Positions 43,620 to 54,823 of a stretch of 64,000 nt of DNA are shown in pieces; positions within the stretch are counted from its first letter, which is position 1; every line of letters begins with the position of its first letter. Below the pieces are notes generated by a model, which was given only the letters and a program-made list of their open reading frames with translations, searched no databases and had not been told where the DNA came from. Source of the stretch: Dipteronia dyeriana (lineage: Eukaryota > Streptophyta > Magnoliopsida > Sapindales > Sapindaceae); NCBI GenBank assembly GCA_032871835.1, contig CM065297.1, positions 45,078,203 to 45,142,202 on the forward strand. Reading direction: 5' to 3'. The translations under genes and the position numbers were made by a program.

Positions 43620-45130
43620 TGTAGGATGATGAAACAAATATTATGATGTGTTTAAGATTAATCTTGAGGAGGGGGTGAATAGATTTTTATCAATTTTACC
43701 CAATTTTCGTTAATGGTCAAGTTGACGAAAATACCCATAACTAGTTACAATAATATAACAAGTGTAATAAGTGCGAAAATAATAAAGACACTTGAGATAT
43801 ACGTGGAAACCCTCCGAATGGGAAAAATCACGGGCTGTTAAGTTCGCCACACTCGAACCTCGAATCCACTAATGGCAAAAGAATTAAAACCTAATCCCGG
43901 TTTATAATCCACCACCACTACCTAATCCCGGTATAAGTGAACCTAGTCCATCTTGCTTGCGATTTAAGCTACCTAATCCCAGAAGAAACACAAGTCTTAC
44001 TTCTCAATGAAGATATAAAATGGCCTATGTGAATATATGATGATATTCAAAGAACAAATAAGGCTAGGGAACCTTATATGCTTATCTAGGATGATGAGAT
44101 GACAATTAATGCAATCCTAGATATCAAGAGCTAAATGAAATGTTCATGAAGTTTAGCTAGACATAGATTAAACAATCTCATGAAGCTATCACAATACAAC
44201 ACTCAATCATGTCATCACAACAATCTCTATTTTGTATCTAGAATATATTCTAAGAGCTTACAAATGATAAAAGAGATGGCTTAGCAAGAAAAAACACTTA
44301 ACTTATATGAAGATAGTGAGAAACTCACCATACGAGATGTGATGATGCAAGATGATGTTTTTATGCATAAGAAAATGCTTTGAGTGTTTAAAGGTGAATT
44401 CTTGCAAGATTTTTCCTTTGAAATAAGTTCTAAGGAAAATATATGATATTTTGAACTCATACACTACTTGAATACAAAGAGACATATATATATGTGCTGG
44501 TGAGTGGCGCTAGTAGAGTAGCGCACCACCAGTACAAAGCCTAATTGTTTCAATGGGCACTGGTGAAGTGGCGCAGCTCAGTGGCGCATGACAAGCGACG
44601 ATCCACTGATATGTTATGCTGGTGAGGTTGCACTAGTTGAGTATCGCTCTACCAGCTCACAGCCTAATTTTTCCAATAGGTACTGGTGAAGTAGCATAGC
44701 TCTATGGCTCAAGACAAGCGACGACCCACTGATATGTTACGCTGGTGAGGTTGTGCTAGTCAAGTAGCGCACCACCAGTGCACAGCCTACTTTCTTCTCA
44801 CTTAAACACACATTTTGCACAAGTAATAGAGTGATGAAGATGCATCCTATACTAATGACTAACATGGCATGGTATTTTAATCACATGATACAAATAAATC
44901 AAGAAAGGTTAATTAAAACATGAATGCACACAAACACACAACATATATAAATAAGAGTTATGCATGAATTTGTGAGTGTGTGGAACTATCTCTTCAAAGC
45001 AGGCAAGCACAAGAATTTTACCTTTGGTGCTTCTTCACTTAAGGTCTTGAAAGACTAAGCTACCCTTACATAAAACCCCAATATGTGGTTTGTTCATGAA
45101 ATAAGCCAATCAAAAAATGATAACTTTACA
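43620..45130 (-). mobile_element. 3' LTR of Sirevirus-like copia E
   Basis: A 1511-bp LTR in minus orientation. On the plus strand it starts TGTAGGATGATG and ends TAACTTTACA, and next to it lies the polypurine tract (minus strand CAAAGGGGGAGAT, 45131-45143). GGAGGGGGTGAATAG near its left end is typical of Sirevirus LTRs. Three GC-rich palindromic units lie at 44478-44790. The 5' LTR is missing, so ACAGG on the left flank cannot be confirmed as a target duplication. Confidence 0.8.
44478..44790. repeat. GC-rich palindromic tandem units in the E LTR
   Basis: Units of about 125 bp: GCTGGTGAGGTTG..CTAGT..AGTA.CGC..ACCAG, then ACAGCCTA and TGGTGAAGT.GC.CAGCTC..GACAAGCGACGA. Each starts with an inverted repeat (CTGGTG...CACCAG). 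They stand out from the AT-rich surroundings. Confidence 0.75.
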
Positions 45131-46354
45131 ATCTCCCCCTTTGGCTATTTCGTGACAAAACCACCAATAACATTGATCCTCACAAAACAAAATAAAGCAC
45201 CGGGATGATATTCTACATTACAAGGAGATATATAAAAATAAACTTCAAATCTTCAATCTCCAATCTCTTGTAGATCTATCAACCCTACACATAAAACAAA
45301 AACAAATACACTTTCTAAACCAAGTGTATGTGAGATGATCAAGTGAATATAAAAACAAAAGCATTTGCATTTAAGAATATGAGTACAACATCATGCAATG
45401 TATATGAATGCAATGCTCCCCCTCAAAGAGTTACTCACCCTAAATGTAATCTCCCTAACATGTACTACTCTCTCTTACCAAGTTAAGTTCCCCCTTAAAC
45501 CATATAAGCTACTCCCCATTTTTGTCATGATATAGGCAAATGAGGAGTCCCCAACCGGGTCACTCAATGCAAAGAGAGAAAGGAGCATACAAGATATTTG
45601 CATAATCATATAATCCACATTTATGTAACTCAATTAATAGGAGAGAAACAAGGAGATTTATTTTATGAAAATGTGTGAATCAAAAATGCTTTGCATACAA
45701 GACATGTTGCATTCAAGTCCAAAAACAATGGTATTTGGCAAAGCAAATGACAAGGTTTCTAATAAAATTCAAACCAATTTCACCATTTGTCATGAGAGAA
45801 GTAAGGATATAGAGTTTTAGTAGATGTCAAGTTTTTTTTTATAGCACTATATCCAACTTTATAGGCGAAACATGGCATGAGCGACTTTGCACCCTATTTG
45901 ATTTTTTGGGGTAAGATACCCGTATGATAGTAGCCATGTTCAACTAATAAAGAAAGAGAGACATTGATTAAACATTTTAGTCTCACTAGCATTTTTACAC
46001 AATGTTTTGCATTTAACAATTGCAAACAACAATTCATGCTATTTAAATTTACATTTGCATGTCACTTAAAGAATCATCATGTCATGGAGATAACTATAGG
46101 TCATTCAACATGTACTTCCTATGTAGATCTCCTAGTCCAAAAATGCATGTTTGAACATAAATATGACATGGATTGTAACTAAAGCATAGTTCACACTTAT
46201 TGAAGAAAATATAATCGAATATGATATAAGTACAACCAAGCTACTTAAGCAATTAATAAAGGAGCATAAACATTTCCAAATTTTTTCATGCAACAAGTAT
46301 ACAATAGCTCTCTTTGCTTGAGTTCCCCCTTATGGGGTCAAATATAAAAACTCA
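45131..46354 (-). other. 3' untranslated region of copia E with four polypurine tracts
   Basis: No coding domain. On the minus strand, polypurine-like tracts occur at about 46325-46340 (ATAAGGGGGAACTC), 45485-45497 (TTTAAGGGGGAACTT), 45415-45427 (TTTGAGGGGGAGC) and 45131-45143 (CAAAGGGGGAGAT). The last touches the LTR. No envelope-like ORF is visible, unlike in element H. Confidence 0.7.
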
Positions 46355-48350
46355 TCACTCCATGAGACGAATCCCAATAGATTTACTAAGATTTTTGAAT
46401 CGATGAGCATCTAAAGGTTTAGTAAATAGATCCGCTAGTTGATTATTAGTACCTACATGCTCAAGTACTATGCATTTATTCTCAACTAGTTCTCTAATGA
46501 AATGATGGTGGATGTCAATATGCTTAGATCTAGAATGTTGAACCAGATTCTTAGAAATATTAATTGCACTCATGTTATCACAAAAGAGAGTAAGAGTACC
46601 TTGATTGAATACATAGTCGACTAGCATTTGCTTCATCCAAATTAGTTGTGTGTATCCATTCCCAACAACTATGTATTCGGCATCAGCCGTAGACAAAGAA
46701 ATTGAATTTTACTTCTTGCAAAACCAAGAGACAAGGTTGTTCCTAAGGAAAAAGCAACTGCCCGATGTACTTTTCCTATCATCACAATTTCCTGCCCAAT
46801 CTGCATCACTAAAGCCTATAGAACTAGCATTAGTGTCAAAAGAGTACCAAATCCCATTGTTAGATGTCCTATTCACATAGTAAATGATTCTCATAACGGA
46901 AGAGAGATGAGACTCCTTAGGATCCGATTGGTACCTAGCACACACACCCACACTAAAAGAGATATCGGGCCTACTTGTGGTCAAATAGGGCAAGCTACCA
47001 ATCATGCCATGATACAAGGTTTGGTCCACACTTTTACCACTAGCATCCTTGCTTAGCTTTAAAGTGGTACTCATGGGTGTATCACAGTGTTTGGCATTTT
47101 CAAGGCCAAATTTCTTCACTAGGTTTTTGGCATATTTAGCTTGGGATATAAAAATCACATCATCCATTTGCTTAATTTGTAAACCTAGAATGTAACTTAG
47201 CTCACCAACAAGACTCATTTCAAACTCATGAGACATGACATCAATAAATTGTTGGACTTTGGTGTTATTGGTGGAGCCAAAAACTATATCATCAACATAG
47301 ATTTGAGCTTTAAAGATCTCATCTTGGTCTTTCTTGATGAATAGAGTCTTGTCAACACTACCCCTTGTATAGCCATTGTCAACAAGAAATTGAGTAAGAC
47401 ACTCATACCAAGCCCTTGGTGGTTGTTTCAACCCATATAAAGCTTTCTTGAGGCGATAGACATAATTAGGGTGGTAAGGATCCACAAACCCCTTAGGTTG
47501 CTCAACAAACACTTCCTCTTACAAGAAGCCATTGAGGAAGGCACTCTTAACATCTATTTGATGCAACTTGAACTTGTGCAAACAAGAGATGAATAAAAGA
47601 AGACTAATGGACTCTATCCTAGCAGCGGGAGCAAATGTCTCCTCAAAGTCAATACCCTCAATTTCATAGTACCTTTGTGCTACAAGCCTAGCCTTGTTTT
47701 GTATAATATTGCCATCCTCATCGGATGTGTTCCTATAGACCCACTTGGTGTCTATCACATTTGTGTTATTGGGCCTAGGAACTAGAGTCCAAACCTCATT
47801 CCTTTCGAATTGGTTAAGCTCTTCTTGCATGGCAAGAACCCAAAATTCATCCTTTAAGGCTTCATCAACTTTCTTGGGTTCTTCTTGAGAAGTGTAACAA
47901 GTGTAGCTAATTAGATTAGCCATTTATCGCTTAGTCTTAACACCCTCATTAACCTCTCCAATGATGTCATCTTTATCATGGAGTTTCCTAACCCATAGAG
48001 CAGGTTCTTTTGAGTTCAAGAGAGGAATTCTATCAATAGGTTGTGTGATATCATCATCAAGATTAGTCTTTTCAACATTAGGAGTATCCACAACCTTTTC
48101 CAAGGGAGAGTCATAAACTATAGCTACCTCCTCCTTATGGTCATTAGATTTGAGCCTTGTATCATCAATGACAACATTGGATGATTCCATGACGGTTATA
48201 GTTTTTCAATTGAAAACTCTATAGGCTCTACTATTCAAGGCATAGCCAATAAAGATACCCTCATCACTCTTACCATCAAATTTTCCAAGTTGATCACGGT
48301 CATTCAAAATGTAGCATTTTCTTCCAAAACTGTGGAAACAGCTAACATTT
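46355..48350 (-). pseudogene. copia E pol: integrase tail, RT and RNase H
   Basis: About 2 kb in a single frame with only four stops (about 48206, 47924, 47519, 46709). Integrase tail: NVSCFHSFGRKCYILN, GKFDGKSDEGIFIGYA. After a variable linker, [70 protein letters not shown] and [11 protein letters not shown] (catalytic YVDD intact, about 47290). RNase H: STADAEYIVVGNGYTQLIWMKQML, LFCDNMSAINISKN, SRSKHIDIHHHFIREL and ADLFTKPLD. The sequence pattern is Sirevirus-like. Each stop fits C-to-T change of CAA or CGA. Upstream protein parts are lost at the junction with element C. Confidence 0.88.
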
Positions 48351-49455
48351 GGCGGGAAGCATAAACAGTTCTGGAGATGTCCAAAAATCTCCAAATAATG
48401 TCCATATTAGCAGTAGTTCACGAGATCTTGCCGTAACCAACACAACCAACACCCTTGGCAGGGATTCAACAAATCCCTCAGACCAGCGAAGACCTAACAG
48501 GAAGCTTCCGTGAGGCACTGCAACAGTTGGTGGCAAACACAGCAAATGAAGGAGTTGATCTACTGGTTGTAGAAGAAGCGCAACCTCCTAACCTCCCACC
48601 TGTATGGCTTCGTTCGGTTGTAGTGGGGCCAAAACTAAATACACCAGAAGACGGAATAAACTCTGCTCCAATTAATCAGGCTGGACGTGAAACACCCGAA
48701 GAGGAACGACCACGCCATAAATAGAACAACGATCAAACAGCCTGTGCAAGACACCGCAAACATGACCGGCAAAGGGATCGGTCGTTATCAGAAGATAGCG
48801 ATCAGTACCATCGCAAGCGTCATCATGGAACCATACGCCTATAAGAATCAACCCGTGAAACTCGACATCAAAGTGAAGAGCCATAGAGAGGAATGACAAA
48901 CACCCAGTAGTTTAACCATCATGGAAGTTCGGTGAGAGACAGAGATGTCGTAATTCAGAGCCTAACTCGAGAAGTCAAAAACAATGGGCATCAAATGGAC
49001 GCACTGGTTTGACGTTATGGGTATAACGATTTATCTGACGAAGATTTTGACAGTCCATTCACTAGGGAAATCTTACAGACTTCATTCCTGGAAAGGTTCA
49101 GGATGTCGCACGTGGAGCATTTCAAGAAGGATACAGACCCTAAAGAACACGTCAGACACTATAAAAATGCTATGTCCCAGTATGCCTATAGTGATCCCTT
49201 ACTTTGCCTCAACTTTCCACAAAATCTAGGAGGCACGGGCTCAAAATGGTTCAAGAGATTGCCCCCCAGCAAGCATCGGAAGCTTCAGTGAATTAAGCCG
49301 GAGTTTCTCAAGGCAATTTTTGAGCAACGTTCACAGGAAAAAATCAGCGGCTTACCTTTCTCAGATAAAACAAGGAAAAGATGAGTCGTTGAAGAAATAC
49401 TTGGGAAGATTCAGCCAAGCGGTATCAGAAATCGTCAGTGCAAACTCCAAGCCCT
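48351..49455 (+). pseudogene. gag of element C
   Basis: Homologue of A gag. The initiator ATG is missing at the junction. An N-terminal part with SSGDVQKSP-like sequence is followed by a basic region (DRSLSEDSDQYHRKR near 48785-48840) and the capsid domain: MSHVEHFKKD, HVRHYKNAMSQYA, LLCLNFPQNLGGTG and WFKRLPP (49103-49291). FRQFLSNVHRKKSAAYLSQIKQGKDESLKKYLGRFSQAVSEIVSANSK then ends abruptly and RT sequence follows. Several frame changes occur. Where A has a stop (18582), C retains the Gln codon CAG. Confidence 0.8.
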
Positions 49456-50143
49456 TTCCAAGTTCACCAAACGGGAATCGAAGTCAATCCTGAAAAAATC
49501 CAAGCCCTGTAGAAAATGACTTCACTAAGGACACTAAAAGAAGTACAACGCCTAACAAGATGCTTAGCCTCCTTGGGCAGATTCATCTCAAGGGCCACAG
49601 ATAGATGCGCACCCTTTTTCAAAGTAATCAAAAAAGGAAAAGGACTCGAATGGAACGAAGAGTGCGAGCAGGCATTCTTAAAAATCAAAGAGTACTTAGG
49701 GTGGGCTCTCATCCTTTCGATACCACAAATGGGAGAGATACTCCATTTATACTTACCAATTACATAACTAGCAGCAAGTTCAGCCCTAGTCAAAACATAA
49801 GATAGAGTACAGGAGCCAGTGTATTATACTAGCAAGGCACTTTTGCCAGCCGAGACCAGGTATTCACAGGCAGAAAAAATGGCCCTAGCATTGGTTTCAG
49901 TGGCAAGGAAGCTAAGTCCATACTTTCAGGCTCATACAATCCAGGTTCTCACCGACTGCCCACTGAAACAGATTTTACAGAAGCCAGAGATTTCAGGAAG
50001 ACTAACCAAATGGGCAATCGAGCTAAGTGAATTCGATATCCACTACGTCCCCAAGATATCTCTCAAAGGACAAGCAGTAGCAGATTTTATAGCAGAGTTC
50101 ACGGAACCAAACCTTAAAGCAAAAAAGATGCTGGGTAAAAATT
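49456..50143 (+). pseudogene. RT end and first RNase H of element C
   Basis: It begins inside RT (FQVHQTGIEVNPEKIQAL) right after the gag fragment, so an internal deletion removed protease and the catalytic RT palm (no YIDD). Then TLKEVQRLTRCLASLGRF, DRCAPFFKVIKKGKGLEW and the RNase H: VYYTSKALLPAETRYSQAEKMALALVSVARKL, FDIHYVPKISLKGQAVADFIAEF. One copy of the AFLKIKEYLGW unit is present where A has two. Confidence 0.82.
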
Positions 50144-50660
50144 TCCCATGGAAATTATATGTTGACGGGTCTTCAAACACTCACGACAGCGGGGCAGGGA
50201 TTATAGTATGCACTCCAAAAGGAGATGATGTCGAATGTGCCATGAGGTTTGACTTCAAAGCAACCAATAATCAAGCCGAGCACGAGGCACTACTTTCTGG
50301 ACTCAGAGTCTGCATAGCTCTCGGGGCAGATGAAGTCGTGATATTTAGAGATTCACTAGTAGTTTTCAACCAAGTCCTGGATGAATACCAAGCCAGGGAT
50401 GCAGGCATGATAGCCTATCATGATATTGCAAAACAGCTCCTCCAGAAATTCAAAGAATATAGGATCACCTAGATCCCCAATGAGGAGAACGAAAAGGCAG
50501 ACGCTTTGTCCAAACTATCATCAGCAACAACCACAATCAGGCCAACAACTATTCCAGTTGCACATCTCCTAAAACCAAGCACAGCTGAGCCAAAAAAACT
50601 ATGAAATTTTAGAAATCTGAACACCGTTAGACGGTTGGATGACCCAGCTGAGAAGGTTTT
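50144..50660 (+). pseudogene. archaeal-type second RNase H of element C
   Basis: KLYVDGSSNTHDSGAGIIV (Asp), TNNQAEHEALLSGLRV (the catalytic Glu position is present in AEHEAL) and IFRDSLVVFNQV, where SDS of A is changed to RDS but the Asp remains. It is in frame with the preceding RNase H to 50472, with a stop at 50470 and a later reading ENEKADALSKLSS. The linker to integrase is broken. Confidence 0.8.
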
Positions 50661-51872
50661 TTGAATAATGCGTGCTCTTGGAAGATCCCCTATAAGCAAA
50701 ACGTATCAGGTATCGATCAGCAAGGTACACATTGGTCGGAGGAGAACTATACAGAAGGGGGTTTTCCTGAACACTTCAAAGATGTGTGTCAGAGGAAGAT
50801 ACATGTCAGATATTTTAGGAAATCCACGGGGGAGTTTGAGGAAACCATACTGGGGGTAAAAGTTTAGCACACAAGGTACTCAGGCAAGGTTATTATTGGC
50901 CTACTTTATTCTCAGATGCACAGTGACGTTCGGAGAGTTGCAGTACTTGCCAAAGGATAGCTAATGATATCCGAAAATCCCCTAAACAACTTAGAAACCT
51001 CACATCCCCATGGCCATTTGCCATGTAGGGCTTGGATTTAATCGGCCCAATGCCAGCTCTGACAGGGGGTGGAGCGAAGTATGCCATAGTAGCCGTTTAC
51101 TATTTCACGAAATGGGCAGAAGCTGAAGCATTAGTGCACATCACAGAAGCAAATACTATAAATTTTGTGAAAAATAAGATACTCTACAGGTTTGGAGTCC
51201 CAAACACTATCATCAGTGATAACGGCACCCAATTCGATAACTTGAAATTCAGATAGTTGTACAAAGAGTACCAAATGTCCAATTACTATGCCACACCTGC
51301 CCATCCTCAAACGAACGGGCAGGCTGAAGTGGTAAACAAAATCATCAAGCATACACTCAAAGCAAATTTGGATGCTAAGAAAGGAAGTTGGGTTGAAAAG
51401 CTTCCCGAAGTATTATGGGCGTATCGGACAACAGCAAGAATGTCAACAAGAGAGACTCCATTCACTTTAGCGTTTGGAACAGAAGCTGTTATCCCATAGA
51501 AACATCATATGCATCACCCCGGGTCAGGCTATATAATAAAGAACAGAATGTTGATATGCTATTACAAAGTCTAGATGAGCTAGAAGAGAAAAGGGAGAAG
51601 TCCTGAATACGAAATATGGCATATCAGCAAAGAGTAGCTCGCCACAACAACTCACATGTTCGGGTCAGGAAATTCCAACTAGGAGACCTTGTACTCAGGA
51701 AGGTGTCATAGAATACAAAAATAAAGTTGTAGGTTCCCTGACTGATAAGTGGGAGGGCCTGTACAAAATCGAAGGAATAGTTGGCCATGGAGCGTATTGG
51801 ATTACACGACACAATAGAGGGGTTTTACCCCGACCATGCAATGCCCAATATCTGAAAATTTTCTATCCTTAA
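50661..51872 (+). pseudogene. integrase of element C
   Basis: GNHTGGKSLAHKVL and SCSTCQRIAND (zinc-binding region, broken frames), then the core: GLDLIGPMP (first Asp), ISDNGTQF (second Asp, 51215) and NGQAEVVNK (Glu, 51320). The D-D-E triad is visible. VLWAYRTTARMSTRETPF and FGTEAVIP follow, stopped at 51499. The tail VRKFQLGDLVLRKVS and GFYPDHAMPN reaches about 51872. VAVYYFTKW carries Tyr where A has Asp. Confidence 0.82.
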
Positions 51873-52276
51873 ATTATTTTTGTTTTCCTTTCTAGTCAGG
51901 ACAATTTTAGTTAGGTCAAATATTAGCTTTGGAACTTAAATCTTTGTTGGTTTTGCAGTTATAAATAAAAATCAAACTCGGGATTTTTGAAAAATAAAGC
52001 AAATGATAATAAAATATGAAAGACGAGCATGATAATAAGAACATGCAAATAGAATACTCGGGACCATTGATTCCCGAATGGGCGGAGAAGCTCGAAGGAG
52101 CATGCCAACCGAGCAAGGCTAATTGACCTTAGTAAAAAGGCAAACCCGATGCACCAGATTCTGGAGAAAGACTAATGACGCTATCATAAAAAACTCTGGT
52201 GAAATGAGTAGCTTTGTTAAGCGGTTTGAAAAGCTTAACGATTCGGCAAAGCCTCAAGAAGCCTTAATCAGTTAGC
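51873..52276. other. noncoding spacer of element C
   Basis: No gene. It corresponds to 13490-13879 of element A. The repeat array of A (13013-13345) and most of antisense exon 3 are missing, joined at about 52277. Confidence 0.6.
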
Positions 52277-52321
52277 CTGATGTTGCTGCGTCTGAACCAG
52301 CTCAGCAAACTGGGCCACCAT

Positions 52322-52388
52322 CTATAAAGAAGATTAATTAAAAATCTAGTGAACAAGCAAGACAATTGAAGAGTTAGGAATAACTTAC
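52322..52388 (-). other. intron 2 of antisense gene, element C
   Basis: 67 bp, minus strand, GTAAGTTATTCCTAAC at the start and TTCTTTATAG at the end, joined to ATGGTG. Same ends as 11892-11962 in element A; the middle differs by small indels. Confidence 0.78.
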
Positions 52389-53092
52389 AAAAGATACGCC
52401 GTTGAAAATATTCTGAAGACGATTCGTTAAAGAGCCATCCCGATAATAGCTCAAGCTGTCATCCCCGATGAAAGCCTGACCGGATGACATCGCTAGCAAC
52501 AGATCCTGAGGGGAAGGATAGGAAGAGCCTCCCGAGGGTTCATCTCTGGCATCTTCAACCTCGGAAGAGAAAGAGCCCCTGATCATGTCCAAAGTCTCTG
52601 CACCCGCCGATGCTTCAACAACGCTAGGGGGAATCTCAGCTCCGGTGTCCTCATCACTGGAATCGATGAATGAAACCACCCGAGGAACCTTATGAGGGCA
52701 AACGGGAGAATCGATGCCCTTCTTTTTCTCGACCCGAAAGCGATGAAAGCCAAGATCAGCTGAGGGACCACCGACATTTGTCCGCTCTGTAGGGACCACA
52801 ATCGGGGAGCTTGATCCACCAGGCCACTCACCAAGACCATCACTCCGCTTCTCTCCATCCACAGGCAACTCCTGAGTATGGCCACTCGGGCCATTTGACT
52901 CCCCTTCGTTCGACCGGATGACTTCTTTAGGGACACTTTCAAGAATCGGCTCATCAGCCTCATCATGGTCCTCATCTGACTCAAGTGGGGCAATGCCCTC
53001 TTTGCTCTGATGAGAAGCTACTTTTTGGCTCGCTTGAAGAATAGACTTTACTTGACGATCATGAAAGTCGCAGACGATGTCCGAGTCATACA

Positions 53093-53166
53093 CTTAGAAG
53101 AAAAAGGGGAATCGCGTCAGTATATATATATATATATATAAAAAATGGTGTACAAAGATCACTTAC
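53093..53166 (-). other. intron 1 of antisense gene, element C
   Basis: 74 bp, minus strand, donor GTAAGTGATC and acceptor TTCTAAG. It contains a (TA)n run that differs in length from A. Phase 1: one base of the codon on the left, two on the right. Confidence 0.72.
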
Positions 53167-54318
53167 ATCTCTTGTGATAGCCTGAAATCTGGCTAAAGAA
53201 GCCGAGTTCTATCATCTTTTTCTCATTAAAAAGATAAGTCAAGCTCCTCTTCTCCAGAGTGCGAACTACTGCCCGAGCAAGTCTGGTCAGCTCAGTATCG
53301 CTAAATTCAAGCTTTTTCTTGTTTCATACCTAGGGGGAACAGAAAAAGTGGGGAAATTTCAACACCCTCCAAGTTTTCCTAGTCGAGAGAGTGACTTCAA
53401 GACCTAGATTTCCTCCGGCAAAAAACCAACTGTTCTTCCAGTACTTGTTGGAGGAAGAAAATCCCCAAACGAACCCTTTTTCTTAGCTTCATCAGAGGTA
53501 TTAACTCCTCGATTCACCTTTGTCCCCTCGGAGACCCATCAATCTGGCGGATTAGACATGAGGAAATAGGTCTCTATCTTACCAGACTGCCTCAGCATGT
53601 AGAAGTGTCTGATTTTATTCGGGGAAGGCGACGACAGGTTCATTCGGCTCCACATGTGCCACATGCACATCAAGATCTTATAGCTATTCAGGGCAAATTG
53701 AGCAGGAGCGATCCCCACTTTAGGTAGTACCAGGCAATGAACGGCTGTAGAGGAAGAGTAACGCCGCAATAAAGCATGGACCCATAGATTGCCACCATGC
53801 CTGGGGGAGGGTTTCACGCAGCTCTATCACCAACAGGAACCAGAGTAACTTAATTATCCAAATCGAATCAGGCACGATACTTTCCAATCTCTTCTACCCC
53901 GACCACGTTCGGTTCGACGTCAAACCCACTCGAGCGATCAACAGAGAAAGAAAGATGAGATTTTCTTAACTCTTCTTCAACGTCCTGCTCATTAATAATC
54001 TGCTCCCTGATTCGGACGTTGCCCGAGTTGTGCTTATGAACTTCACTTTTACTTCGATGTTTTCCCATCCTTGATCGAAGTGGTACCCTGTGATTAGAAA
54101 CTACAGATTCAGAATTAGATGAATCAGAATCAGAACTGGATACAGAACTAAAATGGACGTCAGGGTAAAGCCCAGAAATATCGACTTCTGAAAAAGGAGG
54201 TTCATAAGGGAGGGATTTCCCTCAATAATCTTCGAGCGTAAGATACCAGTTGAAAATCCCCATGATCAAGCACCTCGAGAGCTATAGTAAAAAGTCGATG
54301 ACGGGAAGTCGGATTCAT

Positions 54319-54823
54319 TTAAACTAACCTTGAATGAAGAAATCTGATGCAAAATCTTCAACGGAGAATAGCGACTTTCTACGTAAAGAAATCTGGGCTG
54401 GAAAAGCTTATGGTTTGAGTCTCTAAGAATGAACCAACGCAATTCCTCAAAGGAGAATTTAAAGGGGTAACAGCATGAAGCCCTAGGGTCTCAAGGCAGG
54501 AAAAATCAATGACAAGATTTGATGACGTAGGCAGAGCACTAGGAGACGCGTAGGTCGTTTCTCATAAATGGCAATGAGAAATGAAGCGGTAGAAGACACG
54601 TGTTAAGAGAAGAACTTGCTAAAGGCCGTCAGAACTCCAAAACATCGCAATCATTGAGATCTCAGGTGAGGAGGCAAATTGAATTTACAGGGTCACCATT
54701 AAGACACACCATTATGACAAGACATTTACCCTGGCGTTACAGAGATGAAAAACTTAAAGGGTTGATTAAAATACTTTTACCCATATCGAAAACTTGTTCA
54801 ACAAAAATATTTTAAGGGGGTAT
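54319..54823 (-). promoter_or_regulatory. candidate promoter and leader of the antisense gene, element C
   Basis: Noncoding 505-bp counterpart of 9416-9919. The G-box CACGTG is at 54597-54602, 284 bp upstream of the ATG. A short open frame here (54600-54815, plus strand) is not a gene. The end next to the LTR is the polypurine tract TTTAAGGGGGTAT (54811-54823). Confidence 0.5.

Larger units (their letters stand above)
52277..54318 (-). pseudogene. antisense accessory gene (aORF) of element C
   Basis: Homologue of the A antisense gene. Start ATG at 54318 (MNPTSR, TIALEVLDHGDFQLVSY). Exon 1 is 54318-53167 with frame changes; the core has FALNSYKILMCMWHMWSRMNLSSPSPNKIRHFYMLRQSG. Intron 1 is 53166-53093. 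Exon 2 is 53092-52389 and is open throughout: YDSDIVCDFHDRQVKSILQ, a long acidic, Ser/Pro-rich region with VVSFIDSSDEDTGAE, then YPSPQDLLLAMSSGQAF. Intron 2 is 52388-52322. Exon 3 starts 52321 (MVAQFAELVQTQQHQA) and is cut after about 15 codons by a deletion. Splicing joins HKR to LYDSD and NGVSF to MVAQ in frame. Gln in SPQDL is a stop in A. Function unknown. Confidence 0.78.
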
